This document shows positions 23,467 through 32,837 of a stretch of 32,837 bases of DNA, in pieces. The DNA is taken from the NCBI GenBank assembly GCA_947175665.1, contig CAMWNR010000012.1, positions 1 to 32,837 of the forward strand, in the 5' to 3' direction. Made by a program: the position numbers and the translations under genes. Position 1 is the stretch's first letter; every line of letters starts with the position of its first letter. The stretch is from an uncultured Porphyromonadaceae bacterium. GTDB taxonomy: Bacteria > Bacteroidota > Bacteroidia > Bacteroidales > Muribaculaceae. The notes beneath the pieces were generated by a model. The model was not told the DNA's origin. It did not search any database and worked only from the letters and a program-made list of their open reading frames with translations.

Positions 23467-25038
23467 ATGGCTCATAAATATGATTATCTTGTCATCGGCT
23501 CAGGTATAGCCGGGATGAGTTTTGCGCTCAAAGTTGCGCAGTATGGTAAGGTTGGTCTTATCTGCAAGACCACCCTCGAAGAAGCCAACACTAACCTGGC
23601 TCAAGGGGGAGTGGCAAGTGTGACTAATCTTGAAGTCGATGATTTCGACAAGCATATCCATGATACAATGGTGGCCGGTGACTGGCTTTCCGACCCCGAA
23701 GCAGTTGCTAAAGTGGTGAAAAATGCCCCTGAAGGGATACAGTTTCTTGTAGACCACGGAGTGGACTTTGACAAAAATGCGGATGGTAAATATGACCTGC
23801 ACCGTGAGGGGGGGCATTCTGAGTTCCGCATACTGCATCATGCTGATAATACCGGTGCCGAGATTCAATCCTCGCTTGTCGATGAGGTGCGCAGTAATCC
23901 GAATATAGATATCTACGAACATCATTTTGCCGTCGAGATTATAACCCAGCATCATTTAGGTAAGATAGTGACCCGCCGCACTCCAGACATTACATGCTAT
24001 GGAGCATACGTACTCAATGAGGAGAGCGGCCGCATCGAAACATTCCTCGCCAAGGTTACCATTATGGCTACAGGAGGCGCGGGTGCGGTCTACACCACCA
24101 CTACCAACCCACTTATCGCTACAGGTGACGGTATCGCGATGACCTATCGTGCCAAAGGTACTGTAGAGGGTATGGAATTCATACAGTTCCATCCTACGGC
24201 CTTATATCACCCCGGTGATCGGCCCTCATTTCTGATTACGGAGGCTATGCGAGGCTACGGAGCCGTATTGCGTAACCTCGACGGGAGCGAATTTATGCAC
24301 AAATACGACCCCCGCCTATCGCTCGCTCCGCGAGATATAGTGGCCAGAGCCATAGACTCGGAAATGAAACTAAACGGTACAGACCACGTATATCTCGATG
24401 TGACGCATAAAGACCCCGAAGAGACACGCAGACACTTTCCCAACATATATGAGAAGTGTATGTCGCTCGGTATAGATATTACCAAAGATATGATACCGGT
24501 AGCACCTGCCGCACATTATCTGTGCGGAGGTATAAAGGTAGATACCAACGGCGAATCATCAATAAAACGCCTTTATGCCATAGGCGAATGTTCGTCGACC
24601 GGACTACACGGGGGTAACCGTCTGGCATCCAACTCACTAATAGAAGCAGTGGTATATGCAGATGCAGCGGCCCGACACTCATCAGAAGCGATAAAGGGGT
24701 ACGACTGGCGTCATGATGTGCCCGAATGGGATGATGAGGGTACGGCACACCCCGAAGAGATGGTACTGATCACTCAATCAGCCAAAGAAGTAAACCAAAT
24801 AATGGGTTATTATGTTGGAATCGTGAGATCCGATCTGCGTCTGCACCGTGCCTGGAACAGACTCGATATACTTTACGAAGAGACCGAAAAACTGTTTAAG
24901 GTATCAAAACCGTCGCGCGAACTCTGCGAACTCCGCAACCTCATAAATGTTGCATATCTGATCATGCGCCAGGCTATGGAGCGTAAGGAGAGCCGGGGTC
25001 TCCACTATACTGTAGATTATCCACACCCTAAAGATTAA
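23467..25038 (+). CDS. nadB: L-aspartate oxidase
   Basis: 523 residues from ATG 23467 (MAHKYDYLVIGSG); an upstream in-frame GTG at 23446 adds seven poor residues. It oxidises L-aspartate to iminoaspartate, the first step of de novo NAD synthesis. Visible are the FAD-binding GSGIAG (11-16), NTNLAQGGVA, HREGGHSEFRILHHAD, GGAGAVY, EFIQFHPTALY, APRDIVARAID, and the second FAD block LYAIGECSSTGLHGGNRLAS. The C-terminal helical domain with RLHRAWNRLDILYEE is complete. nadA and nadC are not in the window. The next gene follows without a gap. Confidence 0.97.
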   Translation: MAHKYDYLVIGSGIAGMSFALKVAQYGKVGLICKTTLEEANTNLAQGGVASVTNLEVDDFDKHIHDTMVAGDWLSDPEAVAKVVKNAPEGIQFLVDHGVDFDKNADGKYDLHREGGHSEFRILHHADNTGAEIQSSLVDEVRSNPNIDIYEHHFAVEIITQHHLGKIVTRRTPDITCYGAYVLNEESGRIETFLAKVTIMATGGAGAVYTTTTNPLIATGDGIAMTYRAKGTVEGMEFIQFHPTALYHPGDRPSFLITEAMRGYGAVLRNLDGSEFMHKYDPRLSLAPRDIVARAIDSEMKLNGTDHVYLDVTHKDPEETRRHFPNIYEKCMSLGIDITKDMIPVAPAAHYLCGGIKVDTNGESSIKRLYAIGECSSTGLHGGNRLASNSLIEAVVYADAAARHSSEAIKGYDWRHDVPEWDDEGTAHPEEMVLITQSAKEVNQIMGYYVGIVRSDLRLHRAWNRLDILYEETEKLFKVSKPSRELCELRNLINVAYLIMRQAMERKESRGLHYTVDYPHPKD

Positions 25039-26736
25039 ATGAAATACATAAACAGAATATCATTCTACTCCATTGCCACCGTGATAGCATGCGGTGCAGC
25101 CTTAGTGAGTGCACAAGATGTAAAAGATACTCAGGTGCTTAGTCATGATGAGGCATACCGCCGCAATCTTACCATCTTTAACGCCCTTACGCGAGAACTG
25201 GAGGAAAATTATGTCGATTCCATCCGTCCTGAAGAAGCCTTCAAAGGCGCCATAGAGGGGATGCTTGCCACCGTAGATCCATATACGGAATATTACTCAT
25301 ACGATGATCGCGAATCGCTCGAACGGCTCACTACCGGTTCGTATGGAGGTATCGGTGCCTTCATCACATCCAACGGAGTGGCTACATTCATATCCGAGCC
25401 GATTACCGGGTCACCGGCATTCAAAGCCGGTCTTAAGCCGGGCGACCATATACTGAAAGTTGACAGCACCGATGTAAGCGGATTTAAATCCGATGCGGTA
25501 TCCAAACTGTTGCGAGGCCAGCAAGGCACCACTGTAAATGTACGGGTGAGCCGCCCATACGTAGGTGCCGACTCAATACTCGACTTCACTCTGATGCGAG
25601 AGAAAGTCGCCGAGCCGCCGGTGCCTTGGAGCGGTGTGCTCAACGGGAATATCGGGTATGTGAAACTGAATCAGTTTGTAGAGAGCAGCGGTCCGGATGT
25701 CAGGGCGGCCATAGATTCGCTCAAGGGGAATCCGGAGGTGAAATATATGATACTCGACCTCAGAGGTAACGGGGGCGGCCTTGTAGAGAGTGCGATAGAT
25801 ATTCTCAGCAATTTCCTGCCCAAAGGTACCGAAGTGCTCCGAACCAAAGGTAAAAATTCGCGCAACGAGAAGATATATAAAACCCAACGTACCCCGACTG
25901 TAGGAGAAACCCCCTTGGCTGTACTGATCGATGGCGGGAGCGCCTCTGCCTCAGAGATTACAGCCGGAGCGTTGCAGGATCTCGATCGTGCGGTGCTGAT
26001 CGGTTCGCGCAGTTTCGGCAAAGGATTGGTACAGGGTACCCGTCCCCTCCCCTACAATGCGCTCCTCAAGGTGACCCAAGGTAAGTATTATCTCCCCTCA
26101 GGCCGTCTATTGCAGGCACTCGACTACTCGCATCGCAATCCTGACGGGAGTGTGGCGCGTACACCCGACTCACTGACCAATGTATATCGTACCCGCATAG
26201 GGCGCGAAGTGAGAGATGGCGGAGGTCTTACCCCCGACAGCACAATAGACTGGGGCAACAATTCGGCTCTGATATACGGATTGATAGTAGGTAATCATAT
26301 ATTTAATTATGCCAACAAATATGCCGCCACTCACCCCGCACCTGCCGATATAGCCACCTTCACGCTAAGTGATGAAGATTTTGAAGAGTTCGCCTCCGGC
26401 ATAGATGCCAAGAATTTCAAATACGATAAACTTTGTAATCAGATTATAGACAATCTGCGTCAGGCAGCCGAAGCCGAAGGGTATATGAGTCCGGAAGTAA
26501 AAGCCTCGATCGATGCGCTCGAAAAGCAACTCGATCACGACCTGAAGAGCGATATATACACCAAGCGGCCACAGATAGAAGAATACCTCACCGAGGAGAT
26601 CGCCGCGCGCTACTGGCCCGGCTACGGCAGGGCAAGGCGTGAACTGGTAAATGACAAGGCGGTCGAGATGGCCACCAAGATATTTACCACTCCCGGACTC
26701 TACAAAAAAATCCTCTCCGCACAGAATGATAAATAA
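25039..26736 (+). CDS. S41 family C-terminal processing peptidase
   Basis: 565 residues, start ATG directly after the nadB stop. Signal peptide 1-25 (ending LVSAQ). A helical N-part precedes the PDZ domain (about 95-180, GSYGGIGAFI to GDHILKVDSTDV). The catalytic core follows, with GGSASASE (Ser303) and SFGKGLVQ (Lys328, Gln332); the 25-residue Ser-Lys spacing and Gln at Lys+4 are as in CtpB. There is a long helical C-terminus (about 440-565). It is a periplasmic Ser-Lys protease that trims or degrades envelope proteins. Linkage to nadB is probably only transcriptional. Confidence 0.94.
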   Translation: MKYINRISFYSIATVIACGAALVSAQDVKDTQVLSHDEAYRRNLTIFNALTRELEENYVDSIRPEEAFKGAIEGMLATVDPYTEYYSYDDRESLERLTTGSYGGIGAFITSNGVATFISEPITGSPAFKAGLKPGDHILKVDSTDVSGFKSDAVSKLLRGQQGTTVNVRVSRPYVGADSILDFTLMREKVAEPPVPWSGVLNGNIGYVKLNQFVESSGPDVRAAIDSLKGNPEVKYMILDLRGNGGGLVESAIDILSNFLPKGTEVLRTKGKNSRNEKIYKTQRTPTVGETPLAVLIDGGSASASEITAGALQDLDRAVLIGSRSFGKGLVQGTRPLPYNALLKVTQGKYYLPSGRLLQALDYSHRNPDGSVARTPDSLTNVYRTRIGREVRDGGGLTPDSTIDWGNNSALIYGLIVGNHIFNYANKYAATHPAPADIATFTLSDEDFEEFASGIDAKNFKYDKLCNQIIDNLRQAAEAEGYMSPEVKASIDALEKQLDHDLKSDIYTKRPQIEEYLTEEIAARYWPGYGRARRELVNDKAVEMATKIFTTPGLYKKILSAQNDK

Positions 26737-26823
26737 CAATTTGATGCCAAGATTGAGAAATTTTCGATATTGAGCGTTATAGTAGTAAAACTAAAAGTAA
26801 GTAATGAAAATTAAACAATATTA

Positions 26824-26986
26824 TGTAATTAAGCATTAAAAGAATATCTTGTGCAATAAAACTTAATCTTTTTGGCTAATTTCCAATTGTCACTCAGTCA
26901 GATACAAAGTATCTTCCTTCGCTCCGCATGGAAATTATCTCAAAATATTGAAGTTTTATTTACACATTAATTTTAATTACTTACTT
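26824..26986 (+). repeat. Dispersed structured element, copy B
   Basis: This matches 18473-18637. It has a nested dyad: AATTTCCA (26878-26885) with TGGAAATT (26929-26936), and inside it GATAC-AAA-GTATC (26901-26913). It ends 14 nt before the OmpA lipoprotein start codon. Confidence 0.8.
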
Positions 26987-27000
26987 TAAACGAATTGATT

Positions 27001-27837
27001 ATGAGAACCAACAGACTTTTACTTATGGTGACCGGAGCAGCGATGCTGCTCGGCAGTTGCGTAAGCAATAAGAAATATGCCGCCCTTCAGGCGTCTTATC
27101 AATCTACAAAAGAGGATCTGATAGAATGTAATGCCGATTCGCGTACGCTGCAGACTCAACTTGATAATGCGCTTAAAGCCAATCAGGAGTTGCGTGCAGG
27201 CCTCGCGTCAATGAAGCAGACCCTCGATAAGTCGATGGATGCCTCAGCACAATCGGGCGCTAATATCGCTAAATTGGTAGACGAAATCAACGCATCAAAC
27301 AAATATATCAAGCAACTTGTAGATGCAAAATCAAAATCCGACTCCCTCAATATTGCCCTTACCAATAAACTCACCCGCTCGCTCTCTAACGATGAGTTGC
27401 GCGATGTCGACGTGAAGGTTCTCAAAGGGGTGGTATACATCTCGCTTGCCGATAATATGCTTTTCAAATCGGGAAGTTATGAAATCTCCGACCGCGCTAT
27501 GGAGACTCTCTCTAAAATAGCCAAAATCATCAAGGATTATAATGACTATGATGTACTCGTAGAGGGTAATACTGATAATGTACCTATCTCACGCACCAAT
27601 ATCCGCAACAACTGGGATCTCTCGGCTTTACGAGCATCATCGGTAGTACAATGCCTCCAGACTAAGTTTGGTATCAATCCTGCCCGTCTCTCGGCTGCAG
27701 GTCGCGGCGAATTTAATCCTGTCACCGATAACGACAGCGAAGTTGGCAGACAGCGCAACCGCCGTACCGAGATCATCATCACTCCCAAACTTGACCAGTT
27801 TCTTGATCTGATAGATCAGGCCCCCGAAGAGAAATAA
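27001..27837 (+). CDS. OmpA family lipoprotein
   Basis: 278 residues from ATG 27001 (an in-frame TTG lies two codons earlier). The lipobox LLGSC marks the lipidated Cys at about residue 20. A coiled-coil region of about 100 residues follows, then the C-terminal OmpA peptidoglycan-binding domain (about 150-265) with LFKSGSYEIS, VEGNTDNVPI and the GRGEFNPV...RQRNRRTEI block. It links outer membrane and cell wall. The usual EGHTD reads EGNTD, which also occurs in other Bacteroidota members. It is preceded by dispersed element B and followed by a terminator. Confidence 0.92.
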   Translation: MRTNRLLLMVTGAAMLLGSCVSNKKYAALQASYQSTKEDLIECNADSRTLQTQLDNALKANQELRAGLASMKQTLDKSMDASAQSGANIAKLVDEINASNKYIKQLVDAKSKSDSLNIALTNKLTRSLSNDELRDVDVKVLKGVVYISLADNMLFKSGSYEISDRAMETLSKIAKIIKDYNDYDVLVEGNTDNVPISRTNIRNNWDLSALRASSVVQCLQTKFGINPARLSAAGRGEFNPVTDNDSEVGRQRNRRTEIIITPKLDQFLDLIDQAPEEK

Positions 27838-27916
27838 AATACTCGAAATCAAGAGGTAAGTAATATTTAATTTAGGTAATATTTACTTAATGATTTTGTA
27901 AAAAATATATTAAGAG

Positions 27917-27958
27917 TTGAAGAGGGAACGGTGTTATCATCGTAACCTCTTCAATTTT
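27917..27958 (+). terminator. Hairpin terminator between OmpA lipoprotein gene and mfd
   Basis: TTGAAGAGG (27917-27925) pairs with CCTCTTCAA (27946-27954) around 20 nt, followed by TTTT. It ends 22 nt before the mfd start codon, so it could also act as an mfd leader structure. Confidence 0.6.
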
Positions 27959-27980
27959 AAGTAAATAATCAAAATCGTAG

Positions 27981-30900
27981 ATGGAGCGACTTACGCAGAT
28001 AGATAATCTTTTTGCCACCCCTGAGCGTATAGCAAAAATAAAGAAACTTATAGATACCAAGCGTGTTAGCAGGATTGCTCTCCGCGGTTTGCCGGGGAGT
28101 GCACCGGCTATGCTTATATCGGGGCTTCCGAAGCGGAGACTCCCCTATCTTATCATTTGCGATGATGCGGATGCGGCCGGCTATATGTATCATGACCTCT
28201 GCTCGATCTGCGGCAGTGAGGAGAAAGTAGCGATCTTCCCCAGCGGTTACAAGCGTAATATCAAATATGGCCAGCCTGATCCTCCGCAACAGATACTTCG
28301 CACCGAGGCTCTCGATGCTATAAGCACTTCAAAAGAACTGATGTGGGTAGTGGCCTCGCCCGAGGCATTGGCCGAAAAAGTACCTCTCCCCGACAACCTT
28401 ACCGAAAATACCCTAACTCTGACAAGCGGTAAGAAGTGCAATATGAGCGATACACTCATACGGTTGCGCGAGATGGGGTTTAAGGAAACGGATTATGTAT
28501 ACGAGCCCGGTCAGTTTGCCAAGCGCGGCAGTATTCTCGACATCTTCTCATACTCAAACGAATATCCTTATAGAGCAGACTTTTTTGATGATGAGATCGA
28601 CTCTCTGCGCACATTTAATGTAGAGACCCAACTTTCAATAGACCGGCTCGAAACGATCTCTATAATCCCCGCGCGTGTAGCCGACTCACCCGAAGGCGTA
28701 TCATTGCCCGAATTTTTGCAGATATTGGCCGGTGATGCCAAGCAGCAGCCTGTAATATTCTTCAACTCTATTTCCTTCGCCCTCGATCGTGTAAAAGGTA
28801 TCACCGAAGAGAACTTCTCCGAATCAGCCCTTATCGCAGAGGAGGGTGACAGCCATGCTATGGAGAAGGTGGTGGATTACGGCAACTTCGCCCGTGCGGT
28901 GAGCGGTGCCAAACTGGTAGAATATGGGGTGGGAGGTGTGCCGCAGGTTGCACTCCCCGATCAGACCTCAAATGCCGAGATACTGTTTGACTGTACTCTC
29001 CAGACCCTATATCATAAAAACTTCGATCTGATAGCCGACTCATTCGGAACCCTGCTGAGTGAAGGATACCGGATATATATACTTTCAGACTCAGAATATC
29101 AGAATACCAGACTTAAAGATATATTTGCCGAGCGCGGAGACAATATACAGTTTACCCCGGTAATACCTACCATACACGAAGGGTTTGCCGACAACGAGGC
29201 GAAGATATGCTACTTTACCGACCATCAGATTTTCGATCGTTTTCATAAATACAATCTCCGTTCGGATAAGGCTCGAAGCGGTAAAATGGCCTTGTCGCTC
29301 AAGGAGTTGAATCAGATAGAAGCCGGTGACTATATAGTGCATATAGATCACGGCATCGGTAAATTCGGGGGGTTGATAAAGAGTGATATCAACGGTCGTC
29401 CGCAAGAACTTATAAAATTGATATATCAGAATGACGATATAATTCTGGTGAGCATCCACGCCCTGCATAAACTCTCCAAATACAGAGGCAAAGAGGGAAT
29501 ACCGCCCAAGATAAGCAAACTCGGCACCGGTGCATGGCAGCGTATCAAGGATCGCACCAAGCAGAAAATGAAAGATATAGCGCGCGACCTCATCAAATTG
29601 TATGCCGCGCGCAGAGAGGAAAAGGGATTTCAATTCTCACCCGACTCATATCTACAGCACGAACTTGAGGCCTCATTTGTATATGAGGATACCCCCGACC
29701 AGTTAAAGGCCACCGCAGACATCAAGGCTGATATGGAATCGGCCCGGCCTATGGATCGTCTGGTATGCGGTGATGTAGGTTTCGGTAAAACCGAGATCGC
29801 TATCCGCGCTGCTTTTAAAGCCGCCTGCGACTCCAAACAGACTGCTGTGCTTGTGCCTACTACCGTACTCGCCATGCAGCATTACCGCACATTTGCCGAG
29901 CGATTGAAAGGACTCCCCGTCAGGGTGGAGTTTATATCGAGAGCCAAAAAGCCTAAAGAGGTCAAGCAGATATTGGCCGATCTCGAAGAGGGTAAGATCG
30001 ATATTCTCATAGGTACTCACAAACTTATAGGTAAGAGTGTGAAATTTAAAGACCTCGGACTGCTTATAGTAGACGAGGAGCAGAAATTCGGAGTTGCCGT
30101 AAAGGAGAAACTCAAGCAACTCAAGGTTAATGTAGATACTCTCACTATGAGTGCCACACCGATACCGCGTACTCTGCAATTCTCGCTTATGGGAGCCCGC
30201 GACCTGTCGTCGCTCAATACACCACCGGCCAACCGCCAGCCCGTTATGACTACCGTAAGCGGATTTGACGATGATGTGGTAAGCGAGGCTATCAACTTTG
30301 AGTTGAGCAGAAATGGCCAGGTATTCTTCATCTCCAACCGTATAAATCGTCTTGATGAGATAGAGGCAAGGTTGAAGAGGCTTATACCCAGTGTGCGTGT
30401 GGTCACCGCTCACGGTCAGATGCCACCTGAAAAATTAGAAAAGGCGATACTCGATTTTGCCGCTCATGATTACGATGTGTTGCTCTCTACCACTATCGTG
30501 GAGAATGGAGTCGATATGCCTAACGTAAATACCATAATAATCGACAACGCGCAAAACTTCGGCCTTAGCGAACTGCATCAGTTACGAGGGCGTGTAGGGC
30601 GTTGCAGCCGTAAGGCATTCTGCTATCTGCTTGTACCCCCCGGGATACCTCTCACACCGGTGGCACGCCGCAGACTGCAGGCTATCGAGTCATTCTCGGA
30701 TTTAGGTTCCGGAATACGTATCGCGATGCAAGACCTCGACATACGCGGTGCCGGTAATCTTTTGGGAGCCGAACAGAGCGGCTTTATAGCAGATTTAGGT
30801 TACGAAACATATCAGAAAATACTTAAAGAAGCGGTAACTGAGTTGCGAACCGAAGAATTTTCTGATTCCTTTGACGACATCACACGCAGAGATAATCAGG

Positions 30901-31370
30901 AGTTTGTAGCCGATTGCGCGGTAGAGTGCGATCTCGAATTGCGGTTACCGCCCGAGTATGTGCCGCAGGAGAGCGAACGTATACTCCTGTATCAGCAACT
31001 CGATAATATGGAGCGCCCTGAAGATATAGAGCGATTCAGCGAGCAACTCAAGGATCGCTTCGGGCCGATACCTCATACCACTCAGGAACTCATCAAGGTC
31101 GTACCGCTCCGTATGAGTGCACGCAGACTCGGTATAGAGCGCCTGCGTATGAAAGATGACCGGATGTATCTATATTTTGTGGATGATGATAACAAGGCCT
31201 ATTACCAGTCGCCTGCCTTCGGACGGGTACTCCGATATATGCAGGATAATTTCAGACGCGCCAATCTGCGCGAGGTCAAAGGTAAACGCTCAATGGTCAT
31301 AACCGATGTCAAGAGTATCACCGAAGCACTTGAGATATTGAATACTATCGAGAGCGGAGAACCGATATAA
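27981..31370 (+). CDS. mfd: Transcription-repair coupling factor
   Basis: 1129 residues, full length. It removes stalled RNA polymerase at DNA lesions and recruits UvrA. Domains in order: UvrB-like N-terminal module (about 25-330), RNA-polymerase-interacting CarD-like domain starting near 448 (GDYIVHIDHGIGKFGG), SF2 translocase with Walker A GDVGFGKTE near 600, DEEQ box at about 698-701, TMSATPIPRTL, QRGRVGR-type motif VI (LRGRVGR), and the C-terminal TRCF domain (about 960-1110). It starts 22 nt after a hairpin; no clear consensus promoter was seen. Confidence 0.97.
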   Translation: MERLTQIDNLFATPERIAKIKKLIDTKRVSRIALRGLPGSAPAMLISGLPKRRLPYLIICDDADAAGYMYHDLCSICGSEEKVAIFPSGYKRNIKYGQPDPPQQILRTEALDAISTSKELMWVVASPEALAEKVPLPDNLTENTLTLTSGKKCNMSDTLIRLREMGFKETDYVYEPGQFAKRGSILDIFSYSNEYPYRADFFDDEIDSLRTFNVETQLSIDRLETISIIPARVADSPEGVSLPEFLQILAGDAKQQPVIFFNSISFALDRVKGITEENFSESALIAEEGDSHAMEKVVDYGNFARAVSGAKLVEYGVGGVPQVALPDQTSNAEILFDCTLQTLYHKNFDLIADSFGTLLSEGYRIYILSDSEYQNTRLKDIFAERGDNIQFTPVIPTIHEGFADNEAKICYFTDHQIFDRFHKYNLRSDKARSGKMALSLKELNQIEAGDYIVHIDHGIGKFGGLIKSDINGRPQELIKLIYQNDDIILVSIHALHKLSKYRGKEGIPPKISKLGTGAWQRIKDRTKQKMKDIARDLIKLYAARREEKGFQFSPDSYLQHELEASFVYEDTPDQLKATADIKADMESARPMDRLVCGDVGFGKTEIAIRAAFKAACDSKQTAVLVPTTVLAMQHYRTFAERLKGLPVRVEFISRAKKPKEVKQILADLEEGKIDILIGTHKLIGKSVKFKDLGLLIVDEEQKFGVAVKEKLKQLKVNVDTLTMSATPIPRTLQFSLMGARDLSSLNTPPANRQPVMTTVSGFDDDVVSEAINFELSRNGQVFFISNRINRLDEIEARLKRLIPSVRVVTAHGQMPPEKLEKAILDFAAHDYDVLLSTTIVENGVDMPNVNTIIIDNAQNFGLSELHQLRGRVGRCSRKAFCYLLVPPGIPLTPVARRRLQAIESFSDLGSGIRIAMQDLDIRGAGNLLGAEQSGFIADLGYETYQKILKEAVTELRTEEFSDSFDDITRRDNQEFVADCAVECDLELRLPPEYVPQESERILLYQQLDNMERPEDIERFSEQLKDRFGPIPHTTQELIKVVPLRMSARRLGIERLRMKDDRMYLYFVDDDNKAYYQSPAFGRVLRYMQDNFRRANLREVKGKRSMVITDVKSITEALEILNTIESGEPI

Positions 31371-31434
31371 ATACTCTTACTTTCGGTAACCGCTCCGGAA
31401 TTACATAGTCCTTAACCTATAAATTTCAATACGT

Positions 31435-32694
31435 ATGAAGATAAGTAGAATAATGGCACCGTTGTTGCTGATTGTATTCGGTTTTAGCAATATGCATGGT
31501 GTAAAATATAATGCGTTGCCCGCTGAGTTAGACGGTTCGATGTCACTTTATGATTTTGACAAAGTAGAAACCTCGATACTGCCGGATTCTCTGAAACCGG
31601 TGCATATCAGTTATATAGCCCGCCACGGTGCCCGTTACCTTACCTCAGAAGATAAGGTGCTTAAAGTTGAGAAGGCGCTCAAAAAAGCGCAATCAGCCGG
31701 CACCCTTACTCGCCAAGGGAGGGAGTGCCTGGCATTGATGCAGAGCGTGCGTGAGCAGACCGCCGGGCAATGGGGTATGCTCTCCCCCATCGGTATGGCT
31801 CAGGAGCGCCGGTTAGGGGCGGAGATGGTCGCGATGTATCCTGTGCTTTTTTCGGGCAAAGAGGCTAAGGTAGCAGGGGTGAGTTCGTATGTGCCGCGAG
31901 TAGTCGAAACTATGGATAACTTTGTAGTGCCGATTTTGCGCGCCCATCCCGGTATACTTACCACTACATCTTCAGGAAAGGAATATGATTATCTCACCCG
32001 CTTCTTTGTGACCGACAAAGCGTATGATGACTGGCGGCATAATGGTAATTGGAGGGAAGTATATGATCGGTTTGTAGCCGATTCACTCCCGGTTGCCCCG
32101 GCGCAGCGACTGGTTGGAGATAATAGCGGCTTTACCACTAAGGAGTTGAAATCGCTGACCTATAATCTATACAAGGTTCTGCAAGGGTTGCGCGCGATGT
32201 CGATGTCTGCGCCTACTACACAATGGATGAGTGAACAAGAGTATCGCCAATGCTGGGAGGCCACGAATCTGGAAAAATATTATCAATACTCCTTGTCATC
32301 ACTCTCCACCCAACCGGCTCAGGGTGCAACCGACGTGCTTCTGGCGCTGCTCAATCAGATCAGCCGTTTGGAAAACGGAGCGGAGTTGCCGGTGCTATAC
32401 GGCATATTCGGTCATGCAGAGACATTGCTGCCGGTATTCTCGCTGTTAGGGATCGAAGGTACGGTATCTCTCCCACTCGATCCGATGAATTTGTCACAGG
32501 AGTGGAGCGATGCCGTTCTGACGCCGTTAGCGGCCAATCTGGAGATTGTATATACTCAAGGTGATTCAGGCGCTTATTACGCCTCTATGCGCCTCAACGG
32601 CCGAAATATCTCCCCGGTAAGCGACGGAAGAAAAATAGTACCGATAGCCGAACTGCGCGACTACTGGCTCCACCGCTTATCCTCCCTATTTTAA
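31435..32694 (+). CDS. Histidine phosphatase, MINPP/phytase-like (branch 2)
   Basis: 419 residues. There is a signal-like hydrophobic N-terminus (about 1-22). The catalytic RHGAR is at 63-67 with nucleophile His64, in the context ISYIARHGARYL. The proton-donor motif HAE is at 327-329 (YGIFGHAETLLP). Both halves of the branch-2 histidine phosphatase site are present. The length and spacing resemble multiple inositol polyphosphate phosphatase and acid phosphatases; gut Bacteroidota use such enzymes on phytate, but the substrate here is not proven. It lies 64 nt after mfd without a recognised promoter. Confidence 0.88.
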   Translation: MKISRIMAPLLLIVFGFSNMHGVKYNALPAELDGSMSLYDFDKVETSILPDSLKPVHISYIARHGARYLTSEDKVLKVEKALKKAQSAGTLTRQGRECLALMQSVREQTAGQWGMLSPIGMAQERRLGAEMVAMYPVLFSGKEAKVAGVSSYVPRVVETMDNFVVPILRAHPGILTTTSSGKEYDYLTRFFVTDKAYDDWRHNGNWREVYDRFVADSLPVAPAQRLVGDNSGFTTKELKSLTYNLYKVLQGLRAMSMSAPTTQWMSEQEYRQCWEATNLEKYYQYSLSSLSTQPAQGATDVLLALLNQISRLENGAELPVLYGIFGHAETLLPVFSLLGIEGTVSLPLDPMNLSQEWSDAVLTPLAANLEIVYTQGDSGAYYASMRLNGRNISPVSDGRKIVPIAELRDYWLHRLSSLF

Positions 32695-32710
32695 GGAGTG
32701 TCGGGATTCT

Positions 32711-32805
32711 AACCCCGTGTAGCGGAAGCGGCCTGCAGAGCAGGCATTCAGCAAATACCATAAACCCGGTGTGGCGGAGCATGCCTGCAGAGCAGGCATT
32801 CAGCA
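32711..32805. repeat. Two tandem palindromic repeat units
   Basis: Two units of about 43 bp with a period of about 52 bp each contain the hairpin GCCTGC-AGA-GCAGGC (32731-32745 and 32783-32797) followed by ATTCAGCA. The leading halves (AACCCCGTGTAGCGGA and AACCCGGTGTGGCGGA) also match. It lies directly after the phosphatase gene and may continue beyond the window. Confidence 0.8.
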
Positions 32806-32837
32806 TAGGCACGTATCAGCAAAAATCGAAGATTTTT

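Noticed and set aside
29703-30413. 236-codon minus-strand frame opposite mfd
   Set aside because: It lies across the helicase core of mfd; an antisense shadow without motif or promoter.
32711-32805. CRISPR-like repeats at the right edge
   Set aside because: Only two units, diverged in the first half and without uniform unique spacers; they are palindromic intergenic repeats.

Overview
The window looks like a chromosomal segment of a Bacteroidota bacterium, most likely Bacteroidales and possibly Muribaculaceae-like. The family level is inference. The signs are promoter boxes of the Bacteroidota form TAnnTTTG, starts without Shine-Dalgarno sequences, short-signal lipoproteins, and several genes of typical Bacteroidales type (TPR/OmpA lipoprotein, OmpA lipoprotein, S41 protease, PMCA-type calcium pump, HipA-like kinase with DUF3037). 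No rRNA, tRNA, CRISPR array, transposase or integrase was recognised.

Left end (1-1770): a 185-nt reading frame joins part of an iron/cobalamin-type ABC substrate-binding protein directly to the last residues of a FecCD permease. Two intrinsic terminators, a promoter and a Fic AMPylase gene follow, with a scrap of a ribbon-helix-helix antitoxin-like gene behind it.

Island (about 1781-10577): an AT-rich block bounded by a perfect 73-bp direct repeat. The right copy is the 3' end of an intact PepSY-TM gene and the left copy is a detached duplicate of that end, so the island sits in the 3' end of this gene. It carries one tight minus-strand operon of six genes (9746 to 3362): a four-TM protein, a P-loop GTPase, a zinc-ribbon TM protein, a secreted coiled-coil protein, a retropepsin-like lipoprotein and a coiled-coil TM protein. 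A decayed DUF2971 gene and a separate lipoprotein gene follow. The two TM proteins share a similar N-terminal domain. The set spans the envelope from a cytoplasmic GTPase to a lipidated protease. I consider it the best candidate for an undescribed system, probably a GTPase-centred conflict or envelope-surveillance module. Twin palindromic boxes lie upstream of the operon, and an 800-bp tract of repeats and hairpins fills the right end of the island.

Right part (10560-32694), mostly core genes: PepSY-TM protein and YaaA (minus); HipA-like kinase, DUF3037 protein and QueG in a plus-strand run; a small unknown protein; aldose epimerase and an AlbA_2 regulator (minus) with a possible small RNA between them; a PMCA-type calcium P-type ATPase; a TPR/OmpA lipoprotein; NadB followed immediately by an S41 protease; an OmpA lipoprotein; Mfd; and a MINPP/phytase-like histidine phosphatase. 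A dispersed structured element of about 165 bp lies upstream of both the calcium pump and the OmpA lipoprotein. Small palindromic repeats occur at 23268 and in tandem at the right edge.
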